Below, piece after piece: positions 37,687 to 45,422 of a stretch of DNA of 64,000 nucleotides. A program made the translations under genes and the position numbers. Under the pieces are notes generated by a model. It made no database searches. It was given only the letters and a program-made list of their open reading frames with translations, and had not been told where the DNA came from. Source of the DNA: Paenibacillus sp. NFR01 (GTDB lineage: Bacteria; Bacillota; Bacilli; Paenibacillales; Paenibacillaceae); assembly GCF_900111565.1 (NCBI RefSeq), contig NZ_FOIK01000001.1, positions 248,001 to 312,000 on the forward strand. The letters run 5' to 3'. Each line of letters begins with the position of its first letter. The stretch's first letter is position 1.

Positions 37687-38688
37687 TCAATAACGGAACA
37701 GAATATTGCAGGATGTAATGCCTGCGCCGACCGACCAGAACACGATATGATCGCCGCGCTCGATTTCGCCTTCTTCAATGGATTTCGACAGCGCGATGAA
37801 CGGGCTGCTGGTACCGGTATAGCCGAATTCGTCCCCGACATATTTAAACTTGTCCAAATCTTCGCCGAGCTGTTCGCAGATTCCGTCGATATTTTTCTTG
37901 GCGAATTGGGAGAGGAAATATTTTTTGACATTGGCTTTGGTTAAACCGTTGTCTGCCAGCGAACGCTCAATGGCATTTCGGGCGCTGATGAACGCCTCGT
38001 CGGTGTCGAAAGGCAGCCATTCGATCCGCTTGTCGTATTCGCTGAGGTCTTGGCGGTAAATATTCGAGAAGCCCGTTGCCGGCAGCACGATCGTATCATG
38101 CATCGAAGAATCGGTGTAATACGAGGAATCCAGGATACCGCAATCTTCGTCCTCCACCCGTTCCAGAATCAGTGCGGCTGCGGCATCGCCGAAATTGGCA
38201 TAGGGAACCTCTTCGTCGGTGCGCGAGTATTTGTTCATTTGCTCCGCACCGACGATCATCGCGTATTTGATCCGCGGATTGGCGATGATGTGGCGGCTGG
38301 CCTGCTCCAGGGCAATGACCATGCCGACGCAGTTGGCGTTCATGTCGAACACCCGGGCCGAGCTTTTACCGCCCAGTGCGTGATGGACCTTCAAGGCATT
38401 GGTGGGCTGTACATATTCGGGAGTGCCGGAAGAAAATACGATCATATCCAAATCCTCTGCCGCAAGGCCGGATTCGGCCAGTGCGCGCCGTGCGGCTTCG
38501 ATGCCCATCGTAAGCGGCGTTTCGTTCGGATCGGTCGACAGATAACGTTTGTTGCGGCCGGTCACCGCGAGCAAACCGCGAATGTCTTTGCCCTGACTGT
38601 CAAAATGGCTAAAATAGTAATCATTATCTACAATGTGGTCAGGATGGTAAACAGATACTTTTTTAATTTTAACATTCGCATTTGTCAT
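37687..38688 (-). CDS. Ketoacyl-ACP synthase III-like protein lacking the catalytic His and Asn
   Basis: 333 residues, FabH length. Thiolase fold with the nucleophile Cys in DMNANCVGMVIALEQA and the C-terminal WSVGAGITSCNILFRY. Where FabH has the active-site His (PHQAN) this protein reads LSQFAKKN, and where FabH has the Asn (HGNTSAAS) it reads FGYTGTSSPF. Cys is therefore kept, His and Asn are not. Such KAS III relatives often do acyl transfer or ester formation instead of decarboxylative condensation. It may also be regulatory. A small STAS-like protein is encoded just upstream on the same strand. Confidence 0.85.
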   Translation of the reverse strand: MTNANVKIKKVSVYHPDHIVDNDYYFSHFDSQGKDIRGLLAVTGRNKRYLSTDPNETPLTMGIEAARRALAESGLAAEDLDMIVFSSGTPEYVQPTNALKVHHALGGKSSARVFDMNANCVGMVIALEQASRHIIANPRIKYAMIVGAEQMNKYSRTDEEVPYANFGDAAAALILERVEDEDCGILDSSYYTDSSMHDTIVLPATGFSNIYRQDLSEYDKRIEWLPFDTDEAFISARNAIERSLADNGLTKANVKKYFLSQFAKKNIDGICEQLGEDLDKFKYVGDEFGYTGTSSPFIALSKSIEEGEIERGDHIVFWSVGAGITSCNILFRY

Positions 38689-38727
38689 ATTATTCTTCCC
38701 CTCTCAAATATTAGCATCACATGCTTG

Positions 38728-38757
38728 CAAAAAAAGCCAACGCAAAGGCTGGCTTTT
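38728..38757 (-). terminator. Terminator/attenuator between the small protein gene and the KAS III-like gene
   Basis: On the minus strand AAAAGCCA...TGGCTTTT forms a stem followed by seven T. It lies 40 bp before the KAS III start, so it ends most transcripts of the upstream gene or sets the ratio of the two. Confidence 0.7.
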
Positions 38758-38770
38758 GGTTGATCCGCAG

Positions 38771-39181
38771 TTACTTCAGGGCCAATTCCGATTCAGCGTT
38801 GACAAACTGGAATTGTTCGAGCAGATTGACTTCCCGGGCGATCCGCTTCAGCTGCATCTGTCCTATGGAGTTGGTCGGATTGATGAAGTGCACGGATTTG
38901 AACTCGGCGTAAGCCTTGTAGGCTTCTTTCAGGTAAGGAAGAATATCGGTTTTGAACGTAGACAGATTAATGCAATTGATCACGATGTTGTAATCCTTTT
39001 GGTTCAGCGGAGTGGTGTATTTCTCGTAATCTACGAAAAATTGTTCAGCGTCGTCGACACCATAAAAGCCGTACAGGTCAATGTGGAACACTTTATTCTC
39101 GTTGTCGAGCCACATCTCGTGTCTTCCGCCTTCGTTATTCGGATTGCTGGGATTCGTTGCTTCTACCATTTCCGGGTTCAT
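38771..39181 (-). CDS. Hypothetical small protein, STAS/SpoIIAA-like
   Basis: 136 residues. After a short polar N-terminus (about 1-20), the segments HEMWLDNENKVFHIDLYG, YNIVINCINLSTFKTDILP and FKSVHFINPTNSIGQMQLKR suggest the alternating beta-alpha order of a STAS-like fold. A match would be needed to confirm it. No signal peptide or TM helix. The start is uncertain: AAAGG lies 1-2 nt before the first ATG and 12 nt before the ATG at 39169. It is the immediate upstream neighbour of the KAS III-like gene and probably acts with it. Confidence 0.7.
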   Translation of the reverse strand: MNPEMVEATNPSNPNNEGGRHEMWLDNENKVFHIDLYGFYGVDDAEQFFVDYEKYTTPLNQKDYNIVINCINLSTFKTDILPYLKEAYKAYAEFKSVHFINPTNSIGQMQLKRIAREVNLLEQFQFVNAESELALK

Positions 39182-39394
39182 CCTTTCAAAAGATTGGTAT
39201 TGTTCAATTATATTTACATTCTTATTTAACAGTCAATTCTTTCCAAGGGTATTTTTACCTATAAATCTGGAATAGTTTATGAAAATTAGTGATTTATCTC
39301 GTTGAAAAGCTGTTAAATCCGGTGTAAATTCCTATGAAATGACATTTATACGAAAATATTATAGGTCTCTGTACGTGAGAGGAGCGGCGCCAAT

Positions 39395-40555
39395 ATGAAT
39401 AATGATGTAACCTCCGGGGAGTTTGCGATCCCTTTTTTACAGCGCCTGATTCAGACGGATACCTGCAATCCGCCGGGCAACGAAATGAAACTTGCTGCGG
39501 AGCTGCAGGCTTTCTTGCAGGAACATGGAATCGCCGGCGAACTCCTCGAGGCTGGGGAAGGGCGCGGCAATCTGGAAGCGGTGTTTCCGGGGAGCGGAAC
39601 GCGAACGCTGATGTTCTGCGGCCATCTGGATACGGTGGGCGCCTGGGCGCCGGGAGCGGGCGTCTATCCGCCGAATGGCGCGGTCCTCGCAGACGGACGG
39701 ATGTACGGGCGGGGCACGTCCGATATGAAAAGCGGGCTGGCCGCCATGCTGTTGGCCGCCGTCTCGCTGCATCTGGAAGGCATCAAGCTCGGCGGCGATT
39801 TGCTCTTTCTGGCGACCGCCGGGGAAGAGGTGGATAGCTGCGGCGCCCGCCTGTACGCCGCCCGGCCGGACCGCCGGAAGCCGGACGGCCTGGTGATCGC
39901 CGAGCCGACCGGCAGCCGGGTGGCGGTCGGCCATAAAGGCGCGCTGTGGCTGCGCATCACGCTGCACGGGCGCAGCGCCCACGGCTCGATGCCGCAGCTT
40001 GGGCTCAACGCCGTGGAAGGCATGATGGAGATCATCGCCTTCCTGCGCCGTCATTCGTTGCAGTGGCAGGGAGCGGACCCGGTGCTTGGGTCCGGCAGCC
40101 TGTCGGTCAACCGCATCGCCGGCGGCATCCAGACGAACGTCGTTCCCGACCGCTGCGAGATCGACGTCGACATCCGCACGGTCCCGCCGCAGAGTCACGC
40201 GGCGCTGTTCGCGGAGCTTGAAGCCGAGCTGGCGAAGCTCAGCGGGCGGGCTCCCGGCTACCGCTGCGAGGTGCGGCAGCTCCTGGACCGGAGCGTGGTG
40301 TACACCGATCCAGGGGAGGCGCTGATCCGCACGGCGCTGGATATCGCCGGGACGGAGGAGGTTTGCGGCGTGCCGTATTATACGGACGGCTCGGTGCTGC
40401 ATGAGGACGGCACCATCCCCGTCCTCATTTACGGTCCCGGCGAGCCGTCCATGGCGCATCAGCCGGACGAATGGGTCGATCTCGAAGCGTACCTCGCTTC
40501 GATCCGGTTCTACCGCGAGCTGGCGCTGTGGTTTCTGGGCAGGGCGGCGGAGTGA
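39395..40555 (+). CDS. M20 family metallopeptidase (ArgE/DapE-like)
   Basis: 386 residues with GAGAGGAGCGG upstream. Di-zinc site residues are visible: His-Asp in FCGHLDTVGAW, bridging Asp in GRGTSDMKSGLAAML, the catalytic Glu-Glu in ATAGEEVDSCGAR, and a C-terminal His in MAHQPDEWV. The dimerisation (lid) domain is at about 180-290. The family contains acetylornithine deacetylase, succinyl-diaminopimelate desuccinylase and carboxypeptidases. No biosynthetic neighbours are present, so the substrate is open. Confidence 0.9.
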   Translation: MNNDVTSGEFAIPFLQRLIQTDTCNPPGNEMKLAAELQAFLQEHGIAGELLEAGEGRGNLEAVFPGSGTRTLMFCGHLDTVGAWAPGAGVYPPNGAVLADGRMYGRGTSDMKSGLAAMLLAAVSLHLEGIKLGGDLLFLATAGEEVDSCGARLYAARPDRRKPDGLVIAEPTGSRVAVGHKGALWLRITLHGRSAHGSMPQLGLNAVEGMMEIIAFLRRHSLQWQGADPVLGSGSLSVNRIAGGIQTNVVPDRCEIDVDIRTVPPQSHAALFAELEAELAKLSGRAPGYRCEVRQLLDRSVVYTDPGEALIRTALDIAGTEEVCGVPYYTDGSVLHEDGTIPVLIYGPGEPSMAHQPDEWVDLEAYLASIRFYRELALWFLGRAAE

Positions 40556-40899
40556 TGCGCCTGGACTGCTGAACAGCCGGGGCCACCGGCTTCGGCTCTG
40601 GCTTTGGCGTTTGGCGCGTTCTGCTGGGCCTAGTGTGCTAGGACGCTATGATCCGTCCGATCGAAAAAACTGCGCGCTCAGAACACGCTCTAACCGACTG
40701 CAGCAACTCATTGTACTGGGTTTGCTCAGTCCGGCCCATCCGCTCAGCCCTGCACATCATCGGATCAACGGTTTCCGCTTCTACCCACGCGCTCCAAACT
40801 ACAGTTACGGTATTTCCGGTTAGCACACCGCCGCAGATTCTAACTCTTGAGTAACGTTGTACTTCGATATATGCCTACAAGCAACTTATAGAGGAGCAG

Positions 40900-41083
40900 T
40901 AACGGACATGAGCGCCCCTATTTGCGGGAAATAGGCGTATTTCACAGTCTAACGGACCTCAGCGCCGTTATATCAGCTGATTGAGCTGAATAAGCGCCGA
41001 AAATGTGCGGATAACGGCTCTGGTGTCAATAGTGAACGAGAAAAAGCGGGTTTTGTCACAAATAACGGCTCTCAGGTCCGCTA
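40900..41083. repeat. Family of short direct and inverted intergenic repeats
   Basis: TAACGGACATGAGCGCC at 40900 and TAACGGACCTCAGCGCC at 40950 are direct copies exactly 50 bp apart. The reverse complement appears at about 41060-41083 (AATAACGGCTCTCAGGTCCG) and partly at about 41010. Each unit is nearly palindromic (AACGG...CCGTTA). Confidence 0.65.
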
Positions 41084-41150
41084 GCCAGGAATCTCTGTAT
41101 ACCAGGGCATCAGGCGGCAATAAGGCGGTGACTGCAGAGTCTAATATGAG

Positions 41151-41195
41151 CACAAAAAAGTGCCGGAGCGATTATTCGCTTCGGCACTTTTTGTG
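41151..41195. terminator. Long hairpin bordering the minisatellite
   Basis: Arms of about 19 bp (41151-41170 and 41177-41195), CACAAAAA-GTGCCG-AGCG against CGCT-CGGCAC-TTTTTGTG with single-base interruptions, 6-nt loop. It has terminator character on either strand but is not obviously linked to a gene. Confidence 0.55.
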
Positions 41196-41198
41196 ATA

Positions 41199-41461
41199 GA
41201 CGCACCAAGCCACAAAGACGCACCAAGCCACAAAGACGCACCAAGCCACAAAGACGCACCAAGCTACAAAGACGCACCAAGCCACAAAGACGCACCAAGC
41301 CACAAAGACGCACCAAGCCACAAAGACGCACCAAGCCACAAAGACGCACCAAGCTACAAAGACGCACCAAGCCACAAAGACGCACCAAGCTACAAAGACG
41401 CACCAAGCCACAAAGACGCACCAAGCCACAAAGACGCACCAAGCCACAAAGACGCACCAAA
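41199..41461. repeat. Tandem 18-bp minisatellite, 14 full copies plus a partial copy
   Basis: Unit GACGCACCAAGCCACAAA repeated head to tail from 41199 to 41450, then a truncated copy. Units 4, 9 and 11 carry the same C-to-T change (AGCTAC). There are no spacers, so it is not a CRISPR. Copies are nearly identical, which suggests recent expansion. Confidence 0.95.
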
Positions 41462-41672
41462 TCCCTAGTCCACCCGTAAAGTTGTTCCATACTCCGATCG
41501 GTCGTGCTTTCTAACACGTCACTAATTTAGTCTGTACAAGTCTCTTGCTATGTGTAGCTTGCCGTGCGACTCCCTTATCGAAGGGCCAGGCTCTCCGATG
41601 ACGATGATCCGGTCAGTGCCTCAGACAGCGGCTGGTTTGAGGTGGGGATCCGCCCAATTTTCCCGGAACCCA

Positions 41673-41701
41673 GACCGGAATGCGGAAATTTACATATTGT
41701 A
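41673..41701 (+). promoter_or_regulatory. Sigma-K-like late sporulation promoter
   Basis: GACC (41673-41676), 16-nt spacer, CATATTGTA (41693-41701). The B. subtilis sigma-K consensus is roughly mACm-N16-CATAnnnTA. It lies 30 bp before the YjcZ-type start. Confidence 0.5.
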
Positions 41702-41731
41702 CGTGTATTCAAGGCAAAAGGAGGAATTGTC

Positions 41732-41836
41732 ATGAGCGAAAATGTAGCTGGATATGGTGGCATGTTTACTTCGACTGGAGCCATCCTGGTTCTCTTCATC
41801 CTGCTCGTTATCATCACGAAATCTCTCTGGGTTTAA
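41732..41836 (+). CDS. YjcZ-family sporulation-associated peptide
   Basis: 34 residues. A short Gly/Ser/Tyr N-terminus (MSENVAGYGG) is followed by one transmembrane helix (ILVLFILLVIITKSL), the layout of the YjcZ/SscA family of tiny spore-associated proteins. AAAGGAGG lies 8 nt before the ATG. A sigma-K-like promoter upstream fits mother-cell expression, and a terminator follows directly. Confidence 0.8.
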   Translation: MSENVAGYGGMFTSTGAILVLFILLVIITKSLWV

Positions 41837-41861
41837 TGGTTAAAAAGGCCTCTATGCAGCG

Positions 41862-41890
41862 CCGCCGGTCCTGAAGGACCGGCGGTCTCT
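41862..41890 (+). terminator. Terminator after the YjcZ-type gene
   Basis: CCGCCGGTCC (41862-41871) pairs with GGACCGGCGG (41876-41885), 4-nt loop, then a short pyrimidine tract. Confidence 0.75.
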
Positions 41891-41964
41891 GCTTCATCCG
41901 CGGACAAGCTTCTTTTAGAGAATGAGGCTCAAAAGGAAGGGGAGACGGCGGCGGAATCCTGCGT

Positions 41965-42726
41965 TCATTTCCGCTTTCGGGCAACGACGCGGATCCGGCG
42001 GTAATCCATGGTCCACACCCCGTCATGAAACAGCAGCGGCTGCAGCTCCGTTTGCAGATACTGCAGAACGGTCTCCCGCTCCTCTGTCCGTAAAACGGAC
42101 AAGATGCCGTCTGCGAACACGTTCATCCAGCGGCGGAAACCTTCCTCGCCGCCCTCCAGCGGAGTCGGACGGTCGAAGACCAGCGCGAGTTCGACGTATA
42201 AGCCGTGCCGCTCCAGTAGAGTAGCGTATTTCCCTACGGTCGGAAAATACCACGGCAGATTCAGCAGCGGGCTGCAGCCGGCCGCGGCAAAAGCGCGCGG
42301 CAACCCGGCAACGACGGAGGCGATATTGCCGTCGGCCCCGAATTCGGCCACGAGCCGTCCGCCGGGCCGCAGGCTCGCGGCGATGCTCGCCGCCGCGCCG
42401 TCCGCATCCTGCAGCCAGTGCAGCGCCGCGTTGCTGAAGACCGCGTCGGCAGGCGCTTCCGCGGTGTAGCGCTGGCCGTCCGCCAGCACAAAAGACAGCG
42501 CCGGCGCCTTGCGCCGCGCGGTCTCGATCATCTCCGGCGAGGCGTCGATGCCGGTGACCACTGCGCCGCTGGCCGCGATCTTCAGACTCAGATCGCCGGT
42601 TCCGCAGCCCCAATCCAGGATATGTTCGCCGGCTTGTGGCGCAAGCAGTTCGATCAGCGATTGGCCGAACCTTGATACAAAAGCCATGTCTGCATCATAA
42701 CTACCCGTATTCCATCGTTGTTCCAT
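41965..42726 (-). CDS. Class I SAM-dependent methyltransferase (trans-aconitate methyltransferase-like)
   Basis: 253 residues. SAM-binding motif I ILDWGCGTGDLSLKIA, acidic end of beta-2 VTGIDASPEMIE, motif for beta-4 DAVFSNAALHWLQD, and post-motif LRPGGRLVAEFG. The N-terminal WNTGSYDADMAFVSRFG and the HWL motif resemble the Tam/UbiE-like group. The substrate is unknown. AGGAG lies before the ATG. Separated by about 100 bp from the LysE gene on the same strand. Confidence 0.88.
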   Translation of the reverse strand: MEQRWNTGSYDADMAFVSRFGQSLIELLAPQAGEHILDWGCGTGDLSLKIAASGAVVTGIDASPEMIETARRKAPALSFVLADGQRYTAEAPADAVFSNAALHWLQDADGAAASIAASLRPGGRLVAEFGADGNIASVVAGLPRAFAAAGCSPLLNLPWYFPTVGKYATLLERHGLYVELALVFDRPTPLEGGEEGFRRWMNVFADGILSVLRTEERETVLQYLQTELQPLLFHDGVWTMDYRRIRVVARKRK

Positions 42727-42828
42727 AATTTCTCCTCTCCGCTATCTCCGATAATGTTCATTTAGGTTATAGCATTTTTATGGCTTATAAGTGAAATATA
42801 TAATTCCAATGGGAATTATAGTTTGTAA

Positions 42829-43440
42829 CTATAAGAAAAATAGTGCATTACGAAAACCGTATAAGCTGAACAACAGCAGGATGAGCGAGGAGGCAAAGGT
42901 CAGCTTGCGGCTGAAAGCGGAGGAGATTTTGCCTCGCAGCCAGCTGATAAGCAAGGAAAGAAACAGCCACCAGATAATTGAGCCGAGCATAATTCCCGAA
43001 GGCAGCAGCCAGGAACGGCCGGCTCCGCTGCCCAGCGATGCCGCGAGTGCCGCGAAGCTGAGAATGGTCACGGGGTTGGACAGCGTAAGCAGCAGGCCGG
43101 ATACCGTGTTATGCCACATGCTTTTATCCCTATCCTGCACCGATGTTTCGCCAATACGCGAGAACAGCATGCGAAGCGCCAGGTAACCGAGAAACAGGCA
43201 TCCGAACAAGCGCAGCGGCGCAGCGAATGCGGAGAAAAATGCGTTCACGGCCCTGAAGCCGAGAACGGCAATGCAGGCATATAGCCCATCCGCAAGCGCA
43301 ATGCCTGCGCCGGTGGCCAGCCCTGCCCTAAACCCGCGGCCAAGCACGCGGTTCATGACCAGTACCGAAATCGGGCCGACCGGAGCCGCCACGATCAAAC
43401 CGAATCCGATGCCGCTGAACAATGCATGCACCGGCATCAT
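42829..43440 (-). CDS. LysE family amino acid exporter
   Basis: 203 residues with six hydrophobic helices. The N-terminal GFGLIVAAPVGPISVLVMNR and the central TLSNPVTILSFAALAA motifs are diagnostic for the LysE/RhtB family of amino acid and derivative exporters. The start overlaps the end of the upstream Lrp-type regulator gene by 4 bp, so regulator and exporter are translated from one mRNA. Substrate probably an amino acid; identity unknown. Confidence 0.92.
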   Translation of the reverse strand: MMPVHALFSGIGFGLIVAAPVGPISVLVMNRVLGRGFRAGLATGAGIALADGLYACIAVLGFRAVNAFFSAFAAPLRLFGCLFLGYLALRMLFSRIGETSVQDRDKSMWHNTVSGLLLTLSNPVTILSFAALAASLGSGAGRSWLLPSGIMLGSIIWWLFLSLLISWLRGKISSAFSRKLTFASSLILLLFSLYGFRNALFFL

Positions 43441-43901
43441 GGCTGCACCTCCGGAGGAAGGGGAAGCTTCGGCGTTTCTTTTACCGTGCCCAGAACGATA
43501 GTCGTGCGGGTACGGACAATGCCGGGCAAGCTCTTTAGCTCATCGCTGATAATGCGGTCGAGATCTTTGGTGCCGCGGCAGCGGATCTTCAGGATATAAT
43601 CATCGTCGCCAGCGGTATGATGGCATTCCTGAATTTCCGGCAGCCGGTGTACAAGCTGCAGAAAACCTTCCCGGTGCGACGGCCGTTCAAGCGAAACCGC
43701 AACGAGCGCAGTCAGGCCGATGCCGGTCTTGTCGGCGTCGACAAGCGCAGTATAGCCCAATAGGATGCCTTGCTCTTCCAGCTTGCGTACGCGTTCGGCT
43801 ACGGCAGGGGAAGAGAGCCCGAGCATGCCGGCAAGTTCGGACCAAGTGATCCGTCCATTGTCCATCAATGTCCTAAGAATTTTATAATCCGTTGAATCCA
43901 C
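43437..43901 (-). CDS. Lrp/AsnC family transcriptional regulator
   Basis: 154 residues. N-terminal winged HTH (DYKILRTLMDNGRITWSELA, LGLSSPAVAERVRKLEEQGI) and C-terminal RAM/AsnC ligand-binding domain (VAVSLERPSHREGFLQLVH, AGDDDYILKIRC). It overlaps the LysE gene by 4 bp, so it probably regulates the exporter in response to an amino acid. The 150-bp region upstream, shared with the divergent tRNA promoter, is AT-rich. Confidence 0.92.
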   Translation of the reverse strand: MDSTDYKILRTLMDNGRITWSELAGMLGLSSPAVAERVRKLEEQGILLGYTALVDADKTGIGLTALVAVSLERPSHREGFLQLVHRLPEIQECHHTAGDDDYILKIRCRGTKDLDRIISDELKSLPGIVRTRTTIVLGTVKETPKLPLPPEVQP

Positions 43902-44023
43902 AACAGCTCACCTTCGTTCATTTAGTATATGTTTATCATTACATTAAATAATAAAGCGAAATTATTATTTGTCTATGATTATTAAGGTATATATACAAAT
44001 AAACAGCACACCAGAAAAAGTGC

Positions 44024-44052
44024 TTGCATTTCTTGTTGGAATCCTGTATATT
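44024..44052 (+). promoter_or_regulatory. Promoter of the tRNA-Leu gene
   Basis: -35 TTGCAT (44024-44029), 17-nt spacer, -10 TATATT (44047-44052), 38 bp before the mature tRNA 5' end. Confidence 0.7.
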
Positions 44053-44089
44053 CTTAATTACGGTGATTGCATCGCCGGATACATAATTT

Positions 44090-44174
<85 letters not shown>

Positions 44175-44184
44175 TAACACCTTA

Positions 44185-44228
44185 CAAATAAGACCCGTAA
44201 TCGCTTCGGCGGTTGCGGGTCTTATTTG
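44185..44228 (+). terminator. Terminator after tRNA-Leu
   Basis: 20-bp arms (44185-44204 and 44209-44228, two G-T pairs) closed by a TTCG tetraloop, with T-rich sequence on the 3' side. Confidence 0.85.
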
Positions 44229-44253
44229 CATTTTGTGCATGTTTGCCGGCCAA

Positions 44254-44287
44254 AACAGGCCTGCCGGGTAAACCCGGTAGGCCTGTT
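44254..44287 (-). terminator. Terminator after cheX
   Basis: 16-bp arms (44254-44269 and 44272-44287) around a 2-base loop with one mismatch-type pair. On the minus strand it is followed by TTTT. Confidence 0.8.
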
Positions 44288-44300
44288 CATGAAGGAAATC

Positions 44301-44756
44301 TTAGGCAGCTTTATTGGTGAGCTGGATGTCGACAAGGAGCGGTCCGATGCTGGTCTCCAGCGAAAGAAAGTTGCCGGATTGTCCCCATTCCGCATTGGCC
44401 TCGGCGATTTGGATATGAGGCGTCTGGATATCGCACTGAACCTGATTCTCGAACAGGCCGGTCATGGCGTTGCCGCTAATAATGTTGACCACTTCGCTGA
44501 TGGCAGAGGTCACAAAATCATCGAGTTCGCTCATTTCCATGCCGGAAAGGATGCGGACGATCTCAAGGGTCATACTTTCGGGAAAACAATAATCGATCTT
44601 GCCTTCCAAGTCCCCGATAATGCCGATACTGACGTACAGCGCTTTATTTTGAAGCTCCGCGACCTGTTCAGGGGCAGCCTTTTGAATATCCAAGTCCAGC
44701 ATCAGGCGAAATACCTCTTGCGTTGCTTTGAAAAAAGGATGAACGAGATCCGTCAT
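44301..44756 (-). CDS. cheX: Chemotaxis phosphatase CheX-family protein
   Basis: 151 residues, matching CheX length. The CheC/CheX phosphatase helix signature E-x3-N is present as SEVVNIISGNAMTGL, and GIIGDLEGKIDYCFPESM is the preceding sheet. CheX dephosphorylates CheY-P. Its ATG overlaps the stop of the bacteriohemerythrin gene by 4 bp. Because the usual chemotaxis operon is absent here, it may work with the neighbouring hemerythrin in an oxygen or redox response. Confidence 0.85.
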   Translation of the reverse strand: MTDLVHPFFKATQEVFRLMLDLDIQKAAPEQVAELQNKALYVSIGIIGDLEGKIDYCFPESMTLEIVRILSGMEMSELDDFVTSAISEVVNIISGNAMTGLFENQVQCDIQTPHIQIAEANAEWGQSGNFLSLETSIGPLLVDIQLTNKAA

Positions 44757-45172
44757 GCTTCTACCCCCAGTCGGTGAATGTGATCGGCAATTTTCTGGTC
44801 GGATGCAGCTACGTGGTTGATCAGCCAGGCAACCAGTTTACCTGCAAACTTCTGAACCAGCGGCTCCTGGAAGCCCTGCTCCTCAAACATCCGCACAAAC
44901 TCCAGAACTTCCGCGGTGAAGGCCGCATGAATTTCGCAATGCCGGTCACAGTCGGGGAAATGGACTTCTCTTTGGTAGCACTCTTCGTCGTGGAAATGTT
45001 TAACCACATAGGCCTTCATGAAGTCGAGCGTTTCTTTTACTTTCTCGACCTTAGCTTCCCATTCGTCTTTGGAACGCAGGACGATCAAAAAGCTCTCGAC
45101 ACGCTCGAACAGCTCCATATGCTGTTGGTCGATCATTTCGACGCCGAGCGTATACTTTTCCTTCCACATCAT
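44753..45172 (-). CDS. Bacteriohemerythrin
   Basis: 139 residues. Four-helix bundle with the diiron ligand pattern of the family: DQQHMELFERV, VKHFHDEECYQ (His and Glu), HCEIHAAF (His) and INHVAASDQKIADH (His, Asp). W-K-x-x-Y-x-L-G-V-x-x-I-D at the N-terminus is typical. It binds O2 reversibly. Translationally coupled to cheX, which suggests a role in oxygen-linked motility control. Confidence 0.92.
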   Translation of the reverse strand: MMWKEKYTLGVEMIDQQHMELFERVESFLIVLRSKDEWEAKVEKVKETLDFMKAYVVKHFHDEECYQREVHFPDCDRHCEIHAAFTAEVLEFVRMFEEQGFQEPLVQKFAGKLVAWLINHVAASDQKIADHIHRLGVEA

Positions 45173-45422
45173 CAGCAGATTTCCTCCTTGGAATTATATG
45201 TAATTAGCAGGCCGCGCACTCAGTATATGACATTTCTCGACATGAGGCTGTGACGCATTTTGCAGCGGAAGCGGAGTAAAGTCCCGGTTTTGCGGGTCTT
45301 TTTTCGTGAAAGCGCTACATGGAAGAGGCCTGTCAGGTTTACATGCGGTAGGCGACATATTTTTTCCTCATTCCGTGAATACTTCCTTTAATTTCATATG
45401 AAGGATAAGGAGGCCATACGCT

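Larger units (their letters stand above)
40556..41731. other. Repeat-rich noncoding region of about 1.2 kb
   Basis: No supported gene. It holds four copies of a short palindromic repeat (40900-41083), a long hairpin (41151-41195), a 14-copy 18-bp minisatellite (41199-41461) and, at its right end, the promoter and ribosome binding site of the YjcZ-type gene. Open frames inside the minisatellite exist on both strands and are a by-product of the 18-bp (six-codon) period. Confidence 0.7.

Noticed and set aside
41199-41461. CRISPR array
   Set aside because: The 18-bp units are contiguous, with no spacers and no cas genes.
41110-41517. Repeat proteins (LVRLCG, FVAWCV or DAPSHK repeats) in the minisatellite
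   Set aside because: Several frames on both strands are open because the unit is 18 bp. No ribosome binding site or non-repeat domain supports any of them.
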